64,000 nt of DNA from Nemopilema nomurai (Eukaryota; Cnidaria; Scyphozoa; Rhizostomeae; Rhizostomatidae), in the NCBI GenBank assembly GCA_003864495.1, contig ML133478.1, positions 630,498 to 694,497 on the forward strand. The letters run 5' to 3'. The notes below the pieces were generated by a model, which saw nothing but the letters and a program-made list of their open reading frames with translations, was not told the DNA's origin and did not search any database. The translations under genes were made by a program, and so were the position numbers. Within the stretch, counting starts at the first letter, position 1; the number at the start of each line of letters is the position of its first letter. Below, one piece after another: positions 51,001 through 62,100 of this stretch.

Positions 51001-54000
51001 GTGACATGATATGTTTACTCAATCGAAATAGGGCTTCTTGTTCGAAAGGCCGTTGCTCCTTTGTTGCAGTTGATAGCGAATCGCATCTGAGTGCAATGGC
51101 CACGTGAAGGCGCTCAACGACCTCCCTCTTGTTGGCTTTGTTTCGCTTGAAAGGAGGCAAGCTGCGATTTCCTTGTTTTGATCGAACATTTTCTCATCTA
51201 GGTCACCAAAATTATCCTTTCGGCACTTCAGGTTTTCTTGAAATGATCGACAAATTGCTTAAAACCTCGTCACGTTCGCAACCGATTATTCAACAAGCTG
51301 TTTTGATGTCTCGATGTGATGGTCTCAGCGCAAAAATATCATCTTGTTCTGACAACTCAGGCTGTGTTTGTAGCTAGGGCTTGTTTGAAACCGTGCATCT
51401 GTGCGCATTTCAATAATCGCGCTTGATTATTCATTTATATGTGCATGTTCATTTCTAAAGCCCCTTCATGCGGATTAAACATTTCTATCCCGAATTTCAT
51501 CATTCGAGCCTTTTTCAGTTGAGCTTCAGATTACCTTTTGCGACAACAACAGTAACTGATGTCTTTGGCGATGTAGTATGTGGCATATAGATAAAAGGAA
51601 AAAAATGAGAAATTTTCGTTCGTCATAATTCCTACACTTGCTCCCAATTGCCCCGCTTTTTCAGGGTTATCCCATCATGCTTATGTTTATGCTGTGTATG
51701 ACTGTTCTCTTTTTTGCATTATTTGGGTTTTTTGAGTTGTTAGTTTCATGCAGGTGTGCCATCTGCTAGCTATCTTGCAATACTGAAATTAATGTCCAAA
51801 GCCTAGTGCCGCTGAAATGACGTGTTCGCTATAAAAAGTAAGTGACCTTGCGTACGAGATAGGCCCATCTGGAAGTAGGTGGGTTCGGTCCATCGCGAGA
51901 TGACCCTCTTTTGCAAATGACTCGGCATTCGGGGTCTTGTGAGAACTCTTCGCGCACATTCGCGCACATCAAGGTATCTTCCCTGCAAATAGCACAGTAG
52001 TTGTTTTTCTATGCCATCATCGTTTTTACATTCACCATTAGTTCATGCTTCACTTATTTGATAACGAAGGTAAATGATGAATGAATGATGTGAACTGTCA
52101 CCGTCGCCGACTTAATGACTCGTTTTTATAAACTCCAGTCTTATGATCTTCTTCTTTCCATGGCTTAATGGCAATGCACTTAGACGGCTCTTCCGTTGCC
52201 GTGATTCCGCTAAATCGCCACGTACATTCACTCTAAAATAAGCCTCATGTTCTTTGCCTTTTTCTCTCCAGGAATCAAATCCGAAGGGCAAGTGATTGAA
52301 GAGCTTTTCATTAACACGTCGGGCATGTTGAACAACCTTTCCTTCTTTGCATCTGAGGAGAGCGCCTTTAGAAAACGATCGAGGCCGCTCACCGAAGGTA
52401 ACTACCTTTTTATGCAAACCAGAAGCACGGTATTAACATCACTGTTTGTACCTCACTAGTGGGCTTTGCTTGTCGGAGCTGAGAAGCTCTGATAAAAGTA
52501 TTTCAAGATTATGGTTTGTGTTGACAGAGTGCTTCAAGAAGAAAGTGTTCCCGCCTCTTACACTTACTGTAATTTTTGTTTAGAAATCCATGGTTGATCT
52601 TATTTAGAAAAACAGTTCTGTTGTGTTTAAGTTTTGATCTGTTCGGTTGGTCGGTGACTTTTTGAATCTTGTCTGCAGTCGATACTTCTCGCTTGTTTCA
52701 AGCGATTCATTGCAGCGACGCAGTTGCAAAATGCAAATACATTTCCCAGCCAACCCAGAATGCACCTCGCACGTGCTTTGTGTGTGTGTTGAAGCAGAAC
52801 ATACGTGATTGTAGACTGTTGTTTTAGAATTGACATGGTATGACGTCATCACACAATAAGCAATAGCGATACGAAGAAAGAATGATTTTATGCCGACCAA
52901 ATGAACGTTCCATCATCACCAGAGAGGGTTTTTCTATAGCATTGTAGTTGGTTATAGATATTGAATCCAATATGGCAGCATCTCAAAATGGAGAGTCCCG
53001 TTACGTAATTCGGGGCTTTATGTTCTTTCCAGTTTTATTTCAGTACTATCATTGCTGCATCCTTAAATTCCCATTTTCTTTAGCTCTAATACACTTGCTG
53101 TTTATCGACAACATGGACTGCATCATTGAGGCGACAAGAGTCTTCGGAAACTTGACGAGATACGGGGATGTACGGAATGTGCTCAGGGAGAAGAAAGGTG
53201 ATTCATAATTTTCTGTTAGCATAACAAGTCCGGTTCGAAGGCGCTGTTTTAGAATCGCACTTTATATCAATAGAATTTTTCCAATCCATCTTTCTTAAAA
53301 ACTGTCATTCCATGGTTTTTATCTAGAGTTTTGTAGCCCTGCTACAGGAGCAAAAATCTACTAAATCAGGGAGTAGAATAATATGGTAGCTTTGGGGTGA
53401 TAAAACACTTCATCACATTGTTTTCGTGTTGGATACGAATGTTCTTGAAACCTGTTCCCAGTCTTCCTACACTCGTCTTCTTTATTAAACAAACTGAGTA
53501 AGGCTTTTAATTGGGATTTAAGACTTTAGATAAAGTATTATGGGTATTGTAAACTAAAGTGAGAATGTATCAAAAGTAAATGGTATAGATAACCTACATG
53601 AAGGAGTATCTTGAGGGTTACATCTGCCCTAAGTAAATCTCTGTCAGACTAGGAACTTGTGATACCCCGGTCTTATTGCCCCTGTCCAAAATAGGGTGTG
53701 CAGCTGCCCCAAGTTGGTAGAATGGGGCCAATGAATCCGTGCTAGTACGCCCCTCAACAGCGGTTCATTTTCCGCTTTGTTTTCAGCCGAAATGCTTCCC
53801 TGCTTAACTGATCATTTTGTTATTTCAATTTTCAAGTTGTGCAAATGTTGATTACATTGTTGGAGTCAGCGGACAGAGAGGTTGTTTTTTGCGCATGCGG
53901 AGTACTGATAAACCTGATGGTAGACAATGAGAGTAGGACAATCTTCAATAAACACAAAGGAGTCAGAAAGTGAGATTCTTTAATCTTCCTCAAATCACAT

Positions 54001-57000
54001 CCACGCGACATGTCACGCGAATTTCTCTATTTCATGGTCCATTGCAAGTGAGTCAGCAATTCATCTACTTCTGACACCTTCGAATAGGAGATTAACAGAT
54101 ATCGTGACAAACACAGAGTTTGCCCGTTTCTCTATTGAATTGTTTGCTTGATTCAATCAGATATGAATTTCTTACGTAACCACGTACACCTGTACATATA
54201 TTTAAAGGGTTTTGGCTGTGCCCTCAAATGATACAGCATCTTGCTATCAACGTTTGCTGGTTTCACTTGACAGTGACACTTGTAGAAGATGGAATGGCTA
54301 GTTGTCAAAATTGGCCAGATCCTCGTTAAGCAGAATCAGCTCACGTAAAATATGTAGCAAAGAGCCCACAGCAACAGAGATCAAATCACATAAGTAAATG
54401 CTAACGATAAATGCTACAAGGAAAAGAAGGACTTAAGTCCCTGTTGCTGTGATTTTCTCGTTATTTTCAGTTCATTTTTTGTCAAACCTTCTGTCAGCAA
54501 TCTGTTCGGGACTGTCAGGAACGTTCAATCCGTACATGCTGGACATGGATATTTCGTTTTATTGCATCCAGTTTTGAACTGCTTTGATTTTGTTGCTGTA
54601 CTACGAGCTTTAATTGTTTTCTGTTTGAATTGAACTGTAACTTTTTAAAAGTCTTCGCATTTCTGTGTGCTCACGTGTCTGGGTTTCTGCAAAAAGCTCA
54701 CCATCTCAGTACTAAGGCAATATACTTGAGCAGTCATTGCAAATTTGAGCCATCCTTGTTACAGATAGAATCAAAACTTGATCTTTATTCCTTCCAAGTT
54801 TTATTCCTGTTTCATTGATAAATGGCTTCTATTCTCGGTATTTTGTAAACGAGTGAATAACGGGGAAGCTAACTAGATTCCCGGAAACAGCTTCTCGTCT
54901 CCGATGCATTTGCAAATGGGAGAAATCGCAGGGCTTTGAATAATCATAGCAGTGCATTTAAGCACATTGCTATTGCAAGGGAACAAGGGACTAAGAAAGA
55001 AGAACTAGTAGTATGCGTTTTTGGTGAGGAAGTCCAACTTTTCAAAGCTATTAAGTTGCATATTTCCTCGCCAAAACCATTATAGCTCTTTTTCTTTAAG
55101 TTAATACAATCTATTATTATTTTCATGTGTGAAGGTCACTTAAATTTCAGACAGAACACGTAAGATCGGATGAATATTTCAATAAATGCTTTGGACCATC
55201 CCTTGTTTCTTGTACCTGGCTCTTTGCTATAAAAGTTGTGGACCCTCCGGTCCTTCTTGCCAGAGTCATCCAAAAAGGACTATTTTGGACGAAAAAGTCA
55301 ATTTTTACGCTACAGTTTCTTTAATCCTTTAGACTTGTAGATGCATTGAAAGACTTTGGGCAGACGGATTGGCAACTTTCTTGCATGATATGTCAGACTC
55401 TATGGAACTACAGTGAGAGAATAACAAGTTCTGTGTCATGCTTTGGTGAAGAAGAGACTGAAGACTTGATACAAATTTTGCAGGATTACACAGGTGACTT
55501 GTCTTTTTTGTTGTTCTTTAGCCCGCATGCTAGTACTGTGCAGGATAGGCGCGGCAGAATTTGTCCAATGATTTGTAGTGACGTCTTTGCCACTTTCTGT
55601 TTCCATACTTGACGTGGAAACAGATAGTTAACTCGTGGGGTAGTTCACTGTGAGTGCAATGCATTTCGATGGCCCCAGTAGCAAGTGGGTGATCGTCCAA
55701 ATTTGTGCGTCCCAATCGCGCGTTTGTTGAAATTGCCTATATCATATGGCTTCACCCTCTATCCCTCGTTAGCCTCCATGTTTTCGTTCTAGCCACTTAT
55801 CTGGCATGCTTTAAATGGTATTTAGATTGTATTTTCTGTGTGGCCTGCTCACTTCGTGGCTACTAATTCAAGAGCCACCACGCTCATTGCAAGCTGTTTG
55901 CTTTAAGGGCTGCTTCTAGTTAAATACCATAACTGCCGCAACCTGAAAACCCAATAGCCGTTATATTCTGTAAGCATTTGCAATCTACGCTCTGTCGAAT
56001 GAAGATATAACTTACTTTTTCATACTGTCGAGATGCAATACTGCCTACATATTTTGAAAATTTGTGGAAGCCCGGTATTCGAAGAAATTAGTCTTTGAAG
56101 GCGTAAGTCCTGTTTTTCTTTTGTAAACCCGAGCCGTGCAAAGCACATTCAACTTTTGTTGAAGCAATTACTAGTGAGGCTCCACAGGCCTCCGTGTTGA
56201 CGACGCCATTATTTTAAAATTGCACGTTTGGCTAAAGATAAGAGGAGCCGCGTTGTTTCTATTCAGCATGACAGCATCCGGTGCCTTATTTGTAACTCCA
56301 AAACTAAACATGTTCTCTGGAGGGGTTCTGTTATGTGCAGTGCTCATTTGCTAGTTTCCACCAGTGTTGCATATCAACTAATAGGATTTGTGATCTTAGA
56401 CTAAGACTTAGCTGTTATTTTGATATTGTCTTTTGACTTGGATTATTCTTAGAGGAGCGATAATATCGCTTGTCCTCAATCTTCCGATGCTAGTGTGTTC
56501 TCGCGAGGTGTCCACTTGAGGGCAGCAGAATTCGGGTTGAGTTTTCAGCGAAGCTTCAAGTTGCTCGAGATTATCTTGCATCTATGCATATGCAACTTTA
56601 ATTTAGCTTCAAAACTTTGCGTCATTTATAAACTTGTAATTTGAAATTTTCATCTATTTACTCTACATTCGATATCGTCAAAGTATTATGCTCCCCGAAT
56701 TTAAGGGACAGAAAAGTATGGAAAGAGGTTTTTGGTCGTCGAATCCATTGTGAAAGACTTTCTGACCCGATAAACTCAAAAGATTTTAATGTTTTGATTG
56801 CCAAGCGGACATTGAAATTCGTTGACGATAAAATGTAATGTCGATTAGCTATGTTGAAACAGTTCTAAACATTATGGCAATAATGATAATGGGAGAAAGG
56901 GAAGAAGAAAACTTTGGAATGTACCAAAAAACTAGCAAGGGCTTGTCTGCTGGCACTAAAAGGTTAAGCCGGCCGATTGATTGTGCGAATCGTCGTGACA

Positions 57001-58025
57001 GGTTTAGGAGCAATCCCGTAGAATCCCGTAGAGTCCCGTAGAATCCCGTAGAATCCCGTAGAGGCACTTGTTGAACGAAACCCACTCATACAAACCTGCG
57101 GGGCGTTGGCAGACAGTTTGATTTAAGTATCAGCAGGAGCAAGGGCTGGCTGCTGTGTGAATTTGGCAACAACAAAAACAGCAGCAACAACAATAATAAC
57201 CATCATAATGATAATACTCATAACAATAATAGTAATAGTAGTGGTAATATAGCTAATAATTTAATATTGAATAAAATTAATAAATCTCAGTATTACAGTG
57301 TGTTTTTGTTTGTTTTGTTTGTTTAGCCGACATGCCTTATATTTATTTTGACTCTGGATTCCTCTGTTAGCTGATTTGGTTTTGATTGTCAAAATAAAAA
57401 CATTCGATTGCAGTTTTTCTCACTTTTCTTCCATCGGCTTAATGTAAAGTTCGCTTTACTTTCAATCACTTTCCGCCGTTGTTTTCTAAAGGTGTTGGAT
57501 GAGAAAAGCTTGGAAATCGATGCTGCCACTTATCTATGAGATCTTGATATCTAAGTTGATTTGTTCTAATTCTCTTTGTAGCTTGTAGCCGTATATTTCC
57601 TTGTTCTTTAAGTGTCACGCCATTTACTTTCCTTCTGCGGCTCTCTCGCCGCTTCTTTTGGATAGAACTATTTCTGTAAATCAACATTGCATTGGCCACA
57701 GGGAATAGAATAAGGGGTATTCCCTTCACTTTTATGCCAATCCAAAGTATACCTCCTGTTTTATTGTATAAATCGAACAGATCCATATTAGGCACTGCCA
57801 TGCTCATTTGCCCGTTGAAATTTGCGTACGAATCAAAGTGACGTGTTTTTTCTAGATCCTGAAGTTGCGTTCGACTACAGCAATAACCCGAATATTGACA
57901 CTGAAGCTGTTGAACTAATGATGCAAATATGGAATGAACAGTTTGAGCAAGTTGGAAGTCGACTTCTAAGCAGAATTGAGGACAATCATACGAACCTGAG
58001 GCCTCTTTCGGAGGCACCCGACTAA
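36018..58025 (+). CDS. ARMC2: ARMC2, armadillo-repeat ciliary protein, 16-exon gene
   Basis: Exons: 36018-36229, 37450-37573, 37894-38715, 39919-40021, 40400-40572, 42217-42246, 43186-43331, 44038-44137, 44615-44755, 45208-45291, 45899-45995, 52272-52397, 53084-53197, 53837-53969, 55333-55493, 57856-58025. Phases all close: 2736 nt, 911 aa (human about 867). The N-terminus holds the family motif KTSAEIVSEARSS and RPFTPMETSRRLFG (about residues 25-55). A Ser-rich disordered region, mostly in the 822-nt third exon, precedes armadillo helices from about residue 320 on. Blocks close to human ARMC2 include ICKLIFKISKD, SKLTQYSDCC, DCIIEATRVFGNLTRYGD, CACGVLINLMVDN and QTDWQLSCMICQTLWNYSE. ARMC2 is needed for sperm flagellum and axonemal central-pair assembly in mammals; the same role here is inferred. 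The phase-0 acceptor of the exon at 44615 (TTTCGAAG) is weak. Confidence 0.94.
39613..39796. repeat. 73-base direct duplication in an ARMC2 intron
   Basis: The stretches 39613-39685 and 39724-39796 are near-identical (GTTGGAAC(G/C)GTAATCACTT... to ...CACTCGGTCT or CTACTCGGTCT), differing at two positions, with a period of 111 bases. Within each unit TAATCATGATCAGCACTGATTA is close to an inverted repeat. They lie about 120 bases before the exon at 39919. Confidence 0.9.
40752..40815. repeat. Dispersed repeat copy C (ARMC2 intron)
   Basis: A more diverged relative of copies A and B: GGCTCGTGGTGCAAAACTT, then ACAATG, an AAAAAGCAGAAAC block and TCTGCACATT. It lies just after the ARMC2 exon ending at 40572. 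A TGTCACATTGTGTTATGGCAAC stretch directly upstream may belong to the same unit. Confidence 0.55.
42217..42246 (+). other. ARMC2 30-base microexon
   Basis: Between TCGAATCACAG and GTTTGTTT lies a phase 0-0 exon of ten codons, AAHLSHILVQ. It fills exactly the gap between RIQKM (exon ending 40572) and ASAAVRNLAD (exon from 43186), and parallels PNSGHLLVQV in human ARMC2 as I recall it. An open-reading-frame search misses it. Confidence 0.85.
46082..46191. repeat. CTT-rich polypyrimidine microsatellite
   Basis: About 110 bases of nearly pure pyrimidine, mainly TTC/CTT units with CCTC interruptions, beginning about 90 bases inside the large ARMC2 intron. Such tracts can form triplex DNA. It yields long artefactual Phe/Ser/Leu frames. 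Confidence 0.95.
48310..48490. repeat. Degenerate about 38-base tandem repeat
   Basis: Units aligned on CTTTCTGAC...GGCATCAAGTGC recur at about 48347 and 48385, with weaker copies on both sides (GTATTGTATCTTATGAC..., TGTTATGACATTTTGAC..., CACTCTGGCAGTATATCC...). The decay suggests an old array. It accounts for an apparent 101-codon minus-strand frame. Confidence 0.55.
50358..50416. repeat. Triple 18-base tandem repeat
   Basis: TTTGATAAAGACCATTCC occurs three times in a row with small changes (first unit TCTTGATAAAGACCATTCC, last ending CATTTC). It is followed about 60 bases later by ATT/CTAATA-rich short repeats. Intronic. Confidence 0.85.
50691..51190 (-). CDS. Candidate antisense gene nested in an ARMC2 intron
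   Basis: On the minus strand an open frame from just after an in-frame stop near 51190 reads ...PPFKRNKANKREVVERLH... and reaches a donor CAG|GTGTTTTC near 50996. After about 70 bases, acceptor TTTGATCACAG leads at about 50926 into a phase-compatible exon (RSYAVAMLLTTWQCAVLKRL...) that stops at 50693. The predicted chain is helical, basic and Cys-containing. Against it: no upstream ATG in frame, an intron shorter than any other here, and open frames on other strands in the same GC-richer patch. I recognise no family. Confidence 0.22.
57011..57062. repeat. 10-base tandem repeat, five units
   Basis: Five consecutive units of GAATCCCGTA (one with GAGTCCCGTA, the first with CAATCCCGTA) in the last ARMC2 intron. 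The array is short and nearly perfect, so it may vary in length between individuals. Confidence 0.92.
57166..57261. repeat. Interrupted AAC/AAT trinucleotide repeat
   Basis: About 95 bases of mixed CAA, CAG, AAT and AGT triplets, purine-rich on the plus strand, in the last ARMC2 intron. Simple-sequence DNA with no coding meaning. Confidence 0.85.
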
Positions 58026-59136
58026 TGGTGATGGACATGAGCAGTGGAAACTGAGGAAACGGTGAAAGAGGCTCCACATGAACAAGAGGCTGGTCACATT
58101 GCTTCCTCGCTAACATTTAATGATAGGTTAGAGGACAAATGAAAGAAGTGAAAATAGAAAAAAGGCCGTGTTCATCTCCAAACACTTCTCAAGATGGCAA
58201 CTAGGCCTGCGAGAACACGCAAGATTAATCTCACACAACATGCTGGGTGATTTCTGATTGTTGCCTAATTGGGGCAACGAGAATGACCTAGAATGCAGTA
58301 GCTTCCAACGTTTTATTAGTGAAAGATGTATTTATTGTAACAATTGAATAGAAGTGCAATTGTTGGCAGCAGGCTGTGAATGAGATTACAAGAACGCTAA
58401 ACATGACTTCTTGAAAAAGATGTAAGTAGACTTTGAATCCTTGTTCAAAAAATATTTGCTTTCGTTCTGTTGAATTTTCAGAATGTGCTTCTGATTTTTC
58501 TTTTCTGGTTTTGCGCTAGCTCTGGCACTATGAATTCGCCACCGTTTCAATGTTCAAATGGCCTGCAAACATTGCGCATAGGAGCCGAAAGAAATAGTAA
58601 ACGATCATTTAATGTAACTCGACCAAACACGTGCCCCCCTTCTCAAAGGCCACCTAGTCTTTGTTTAGGCTCTTCTTTCATTCGTGGATTCTCAATTCTC
58701 TGATGAACCTCCATCATCTTTGGACCCTCGTTCTCTAAAGCCACCGCGCTGTTAAGTCGTTAACCCACGTTGTGTTTTTCGGTGAAGTTTGCGTTTGGTA
58801 ATTTCTCCTCTCCTGGACACAAGTAAGTCCTCTCGCAGAGTAACACGTGAGCACGAAGAGCGATTCTTTTTTCTAATCTCTTCAAAAGACCTGTCAAAAG
58901 CTTTCTTTTACAGTGAAATCATAGCGCATTTCGACGGTAATAACATTGCTTGTTGTAAATGTGCGTTGGGTTTCCAGCTTTTTGATCTGCAGAGCAGAAG
59001 GTCGCTGTGCTTTTGTTTTACCTGTGTCGTGACTGTATCGTTGTTCTATCTCTAACAGTATTGCTGATAGCAGAGCCTAGTACAACTTTCCGATGGCTTG
59101 GCAATGAAAATGACAAGCCTCAGATCCTTGCCAATA
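58026..59136. other. DNA after ARMC2, no gene seen
   Basis: No AATAAA was noticed close to the ARMC2 stop. Open frames near 58470-58703 and 58789-59055 lack any recognisable domain. A CTCTAACAG acceptor-like site at about 59057 precedes the candidate gene listed next. Confidence 0.4.
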
Positions 59137-62100
59137 ATGTCATCTGTGCTAGACATTAATCAAGGTAGCATCTTACCTCAAAGTGAAACACGTGCTAGAA
59201 ACTTTGTAAGCGCTAGGCAAAATAAGTTAATACCTTTTTCAAGTAGCATGTTGATATTTGTTGTAATATAGTTGGACGCTTCCTGAATCTTTGATTAGGT
59301 CATTTAACAAATTAGGCACCATTGTATTTAGCGAAGTGGAACTTGAAAGAAAATGGCCAAGCTAAATTCTAAACCTTTCCTAAAGAGGTGTTCACCATTT
59401 AGTGGGAAAACATATTCAAATATTCGTGTAAAGGGAGAGATGGAAAAGAATCTCTATCAAAATTAATTTAAGCTCTTTGCTTGGGTCTCAAACACACTGG
59501 TTACACGAACTTCAGATTTGCGGAGGAGCTGTCACTAAGAATAGGCTATCTAGCGGACTAAAGGGCTAATAAGCTAAACAGATAAAACTTGACCAATAGA
59601 CTATTTGCCTAATACCTAAGTTTCTAACGAAAGAAGTAGAAACTTAGGAATGGACGGCTTTCGGGTTTGTTCAGTAGATTTTTGTTCAGAAGTTCAGTAG
59701 GGTAATTTGTTCTTTACTTCCCGTTCATTGATTATAATGTTTCTACCGTGCCATAGGTCCTCGTAACCTTGCTCTTTGCAGTATGGGAAGCAATCCTCTT
59801 TCGGGGATGAGGAATACCCTAGGAAACTTTAAAGCAGAACCGGGTAGCCTGGTAACAGTAAATAATTCAGGTTATCGAAACCTCTTACTTTAACTAATAT
59901 CTGTGGAAAATTAACTGAAGCTATTTACTTCAAAAGTTTATTCATTTATTTATGTAGTTTTTCGCACATTCAAAAGTGAATTGGTGCCATGAAAACTGCG
60001 CATTATCTACTCGCGTCAAGTTATTCAATATTTTTATTCAAAATTTCTTTACTGCTCAAGAGTGAATCTTCGGCGATCGAGCCCCTAAGTTGGCGTTGCG
60101 TGCAAATGTTTGCAACAAGTTTTTCCATCGTCCGCTTTGATTCCTACCTCCAACTGTACTGTTTCAACAGCATTGGCAAAATCACTGCAGCGAACGAAAC
60201 AAATCAATAAATACTCTTAAATCAAATCTTTATATGATCAAGAGAAAATCATTTGTTCAGTCATAAGCCTCACTATCTCGAAAACAATGAACGACCCGAA
60301 AGGCCCGAACCTCGCAAATCTTCATTACAGTTTCAATAATCCGATAATACCATTTCTCTACATTCTGGCATTAGGTTGGTGGAATCATCCCCATAATTAA
60401 TTGTCGAGTGTGACGCAAGGCATCGTCCCCCCGGCAAACGGCCTAAGTGCCCTGTACAATCCATTAATGCACAAGTTTTCGATGCGGCTACCGCTTACTG
60501 TTCTAAACGCTTCTACTAACATTTTCTCATCATTTCCCTCTATACGCTTCCCTTAGATCTTCGCTGGTTTTGAGATGAGGGGCGGGGGATTCTTTCCATT
60601 TATCTGCGATATTTATAAAATTTGTCTCACGTGTTTTGGAATGATCTTGCCGATTTAGCCTGCCTTCAAAGATTGGTTGGCATTCCATTTTGAAACATGA
60701 TTACGCGTGCTAGCTGTGTTATTAATGGACATACCATTTATAATAATTATTTATTAATATCGCAGATGCAATTTTAAAGTTATTTCTGGTTAAAAGCAGA
60801 ATTTTTGGACATGGCTGCGGCGAGAGGTAACGGGGGCAGCGAATCATCTCACCTAGTTTGCGATAGATCGAAACTTTGATCGCATGAATGCAAGGATGAG
60901 GTCACTCTGTGTGCATTAATCTTTAAAAGATCCGATTTCTAGAAAACAGTTTAATTTTCGTTTCTTTATTCATTCGGGTGAAATCATCGTGAACAATTGA
61001 GCAGAATGTATGTCATTACAGCAACATTGATGGATAATGTTGCTGTAAGGAAATATTCTTAATAGTGAAAAAGAAGGTTTTCTCTCAAACGAAACTGTTA
61101 AAGGGGACAGGAAGATATTTGACATATGGTAATTGCTAAGATAGAAGCGAAAGACAAAATTTCTTTCAAAGTGACTTAAAAACTTGACAAGCGAGTTATT
61201 TCTTTGCTTCATAAACTGATTGCTTAAAATGCGTTTGTTTTTGCCGCCTTACTGCAGACTATAGAAAGTGGAACCTCTCACTCGTAGGTAAAAGATTTTG
61301 CTGTCCTTTTGACTCGGGATCTTCGTGAACCTGAAGAATTCAGGCTGAATAACATCCTTTGTTACAAGTCAATAAGAGAAATTTACAAATCACCATTAAG
61401 TGCTTGTAAATTCATGTGTCAAAGTTTTCTGAGCAGTTGGAATATTAAAATGCATAGAAACAGTAAGGATGTTCAGTGGTTTGTATATTCATGTTGAGTC
61501 ACGTTAAGTTTGGCCTTTACTCATTTACTCCAGCTTGATAACAAAGCCAGGTTCTTGAAGGGGATGGTTTTACAGAGTCGCATTCAAATGAATTTATTAA
61601 TGCGCACTTCAAAACACGCTTTTCTCGTTTCTTTTCTGTCTGTTCAATGTCGTATAAATTCGCAGGAATTTTTGTTTGTCTTTGCAGTTTTCGTCTCTTA
61701 CAAAGCGGTGGCCCCAAAACTGTTCGCCACTGTTGAAATTGTTAATCATAGTCAAATCTTTTTCCCTCTGTTATACTCTTGTGCAATGACCCTAATGGCA
61801 ATGGAGAAAATAGTAATTATGTCAGAGAAGACACAAGTCAGAAGTCGTTTCAAGTTTGGATTAGACGACTTCGAAACTTTATGTATACACTGAACAAAAG
61901 GCCAATGAAGTATGGTAATCGTCGCGTTCAATAGTTATCTTTGTACAATAAATCCTGTCAGTTGTTGAGAGTTGCTCCTTGGAGCCATTCTATTCTATAT
62001 ACCACAGGGTCTACATCTGCCTATACTAAGCCAAGCATTTTATGGTACATAGTAGTAATTTTCACATCGGATATATAGTGCATGAGGTATAAAAGCATGA

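Larger units (their letters stand above)
45996..52271. other. Large ARMC2 intron (6.3 kb)
   Basis: The longest intron of the window separates ARMC2 exons 45899-45995 and 52272-52397. It contains a long polypyrimidine tract (46082-46191), GC-richer patches at about 46.5 and 50.7-51.2 kb, degenerate 38-base repeats and a triple 18-base repeat. One antisense gene candidate (50691-51160) is listed separately. No tRNA, snRNA or transposase was recognised in it. Confidence 0.8.

Noticed and set aside
57466..58116. 216-codon open frame on the minus strand over the last ARMC2 exon
   Set aside because: It overlaps the well-supported ARMC2 terminal exon antisense, has no recognisable domain beyond a vague membrane-like segment, and lacks flanking splice support. 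Its length is partly explained by the antisense of coding DNA.
60800..60826. Small splice-flanked segment (MAAAR or NFWTWLRRE) and a second one at 61259-61288
   Set aside because: Both have donors and acceptors, but joining them to the 62782 exon gives early stops in the natural phases. The 59757 and 62782 exons join better without them.
61510..61893. 127-codon plus-strand frame near the right end
   Set aside because: It does not start from a convincing ATG context, shows no domain and cannot be joined in phase to the neighbouring candidate exons without leaving stops.
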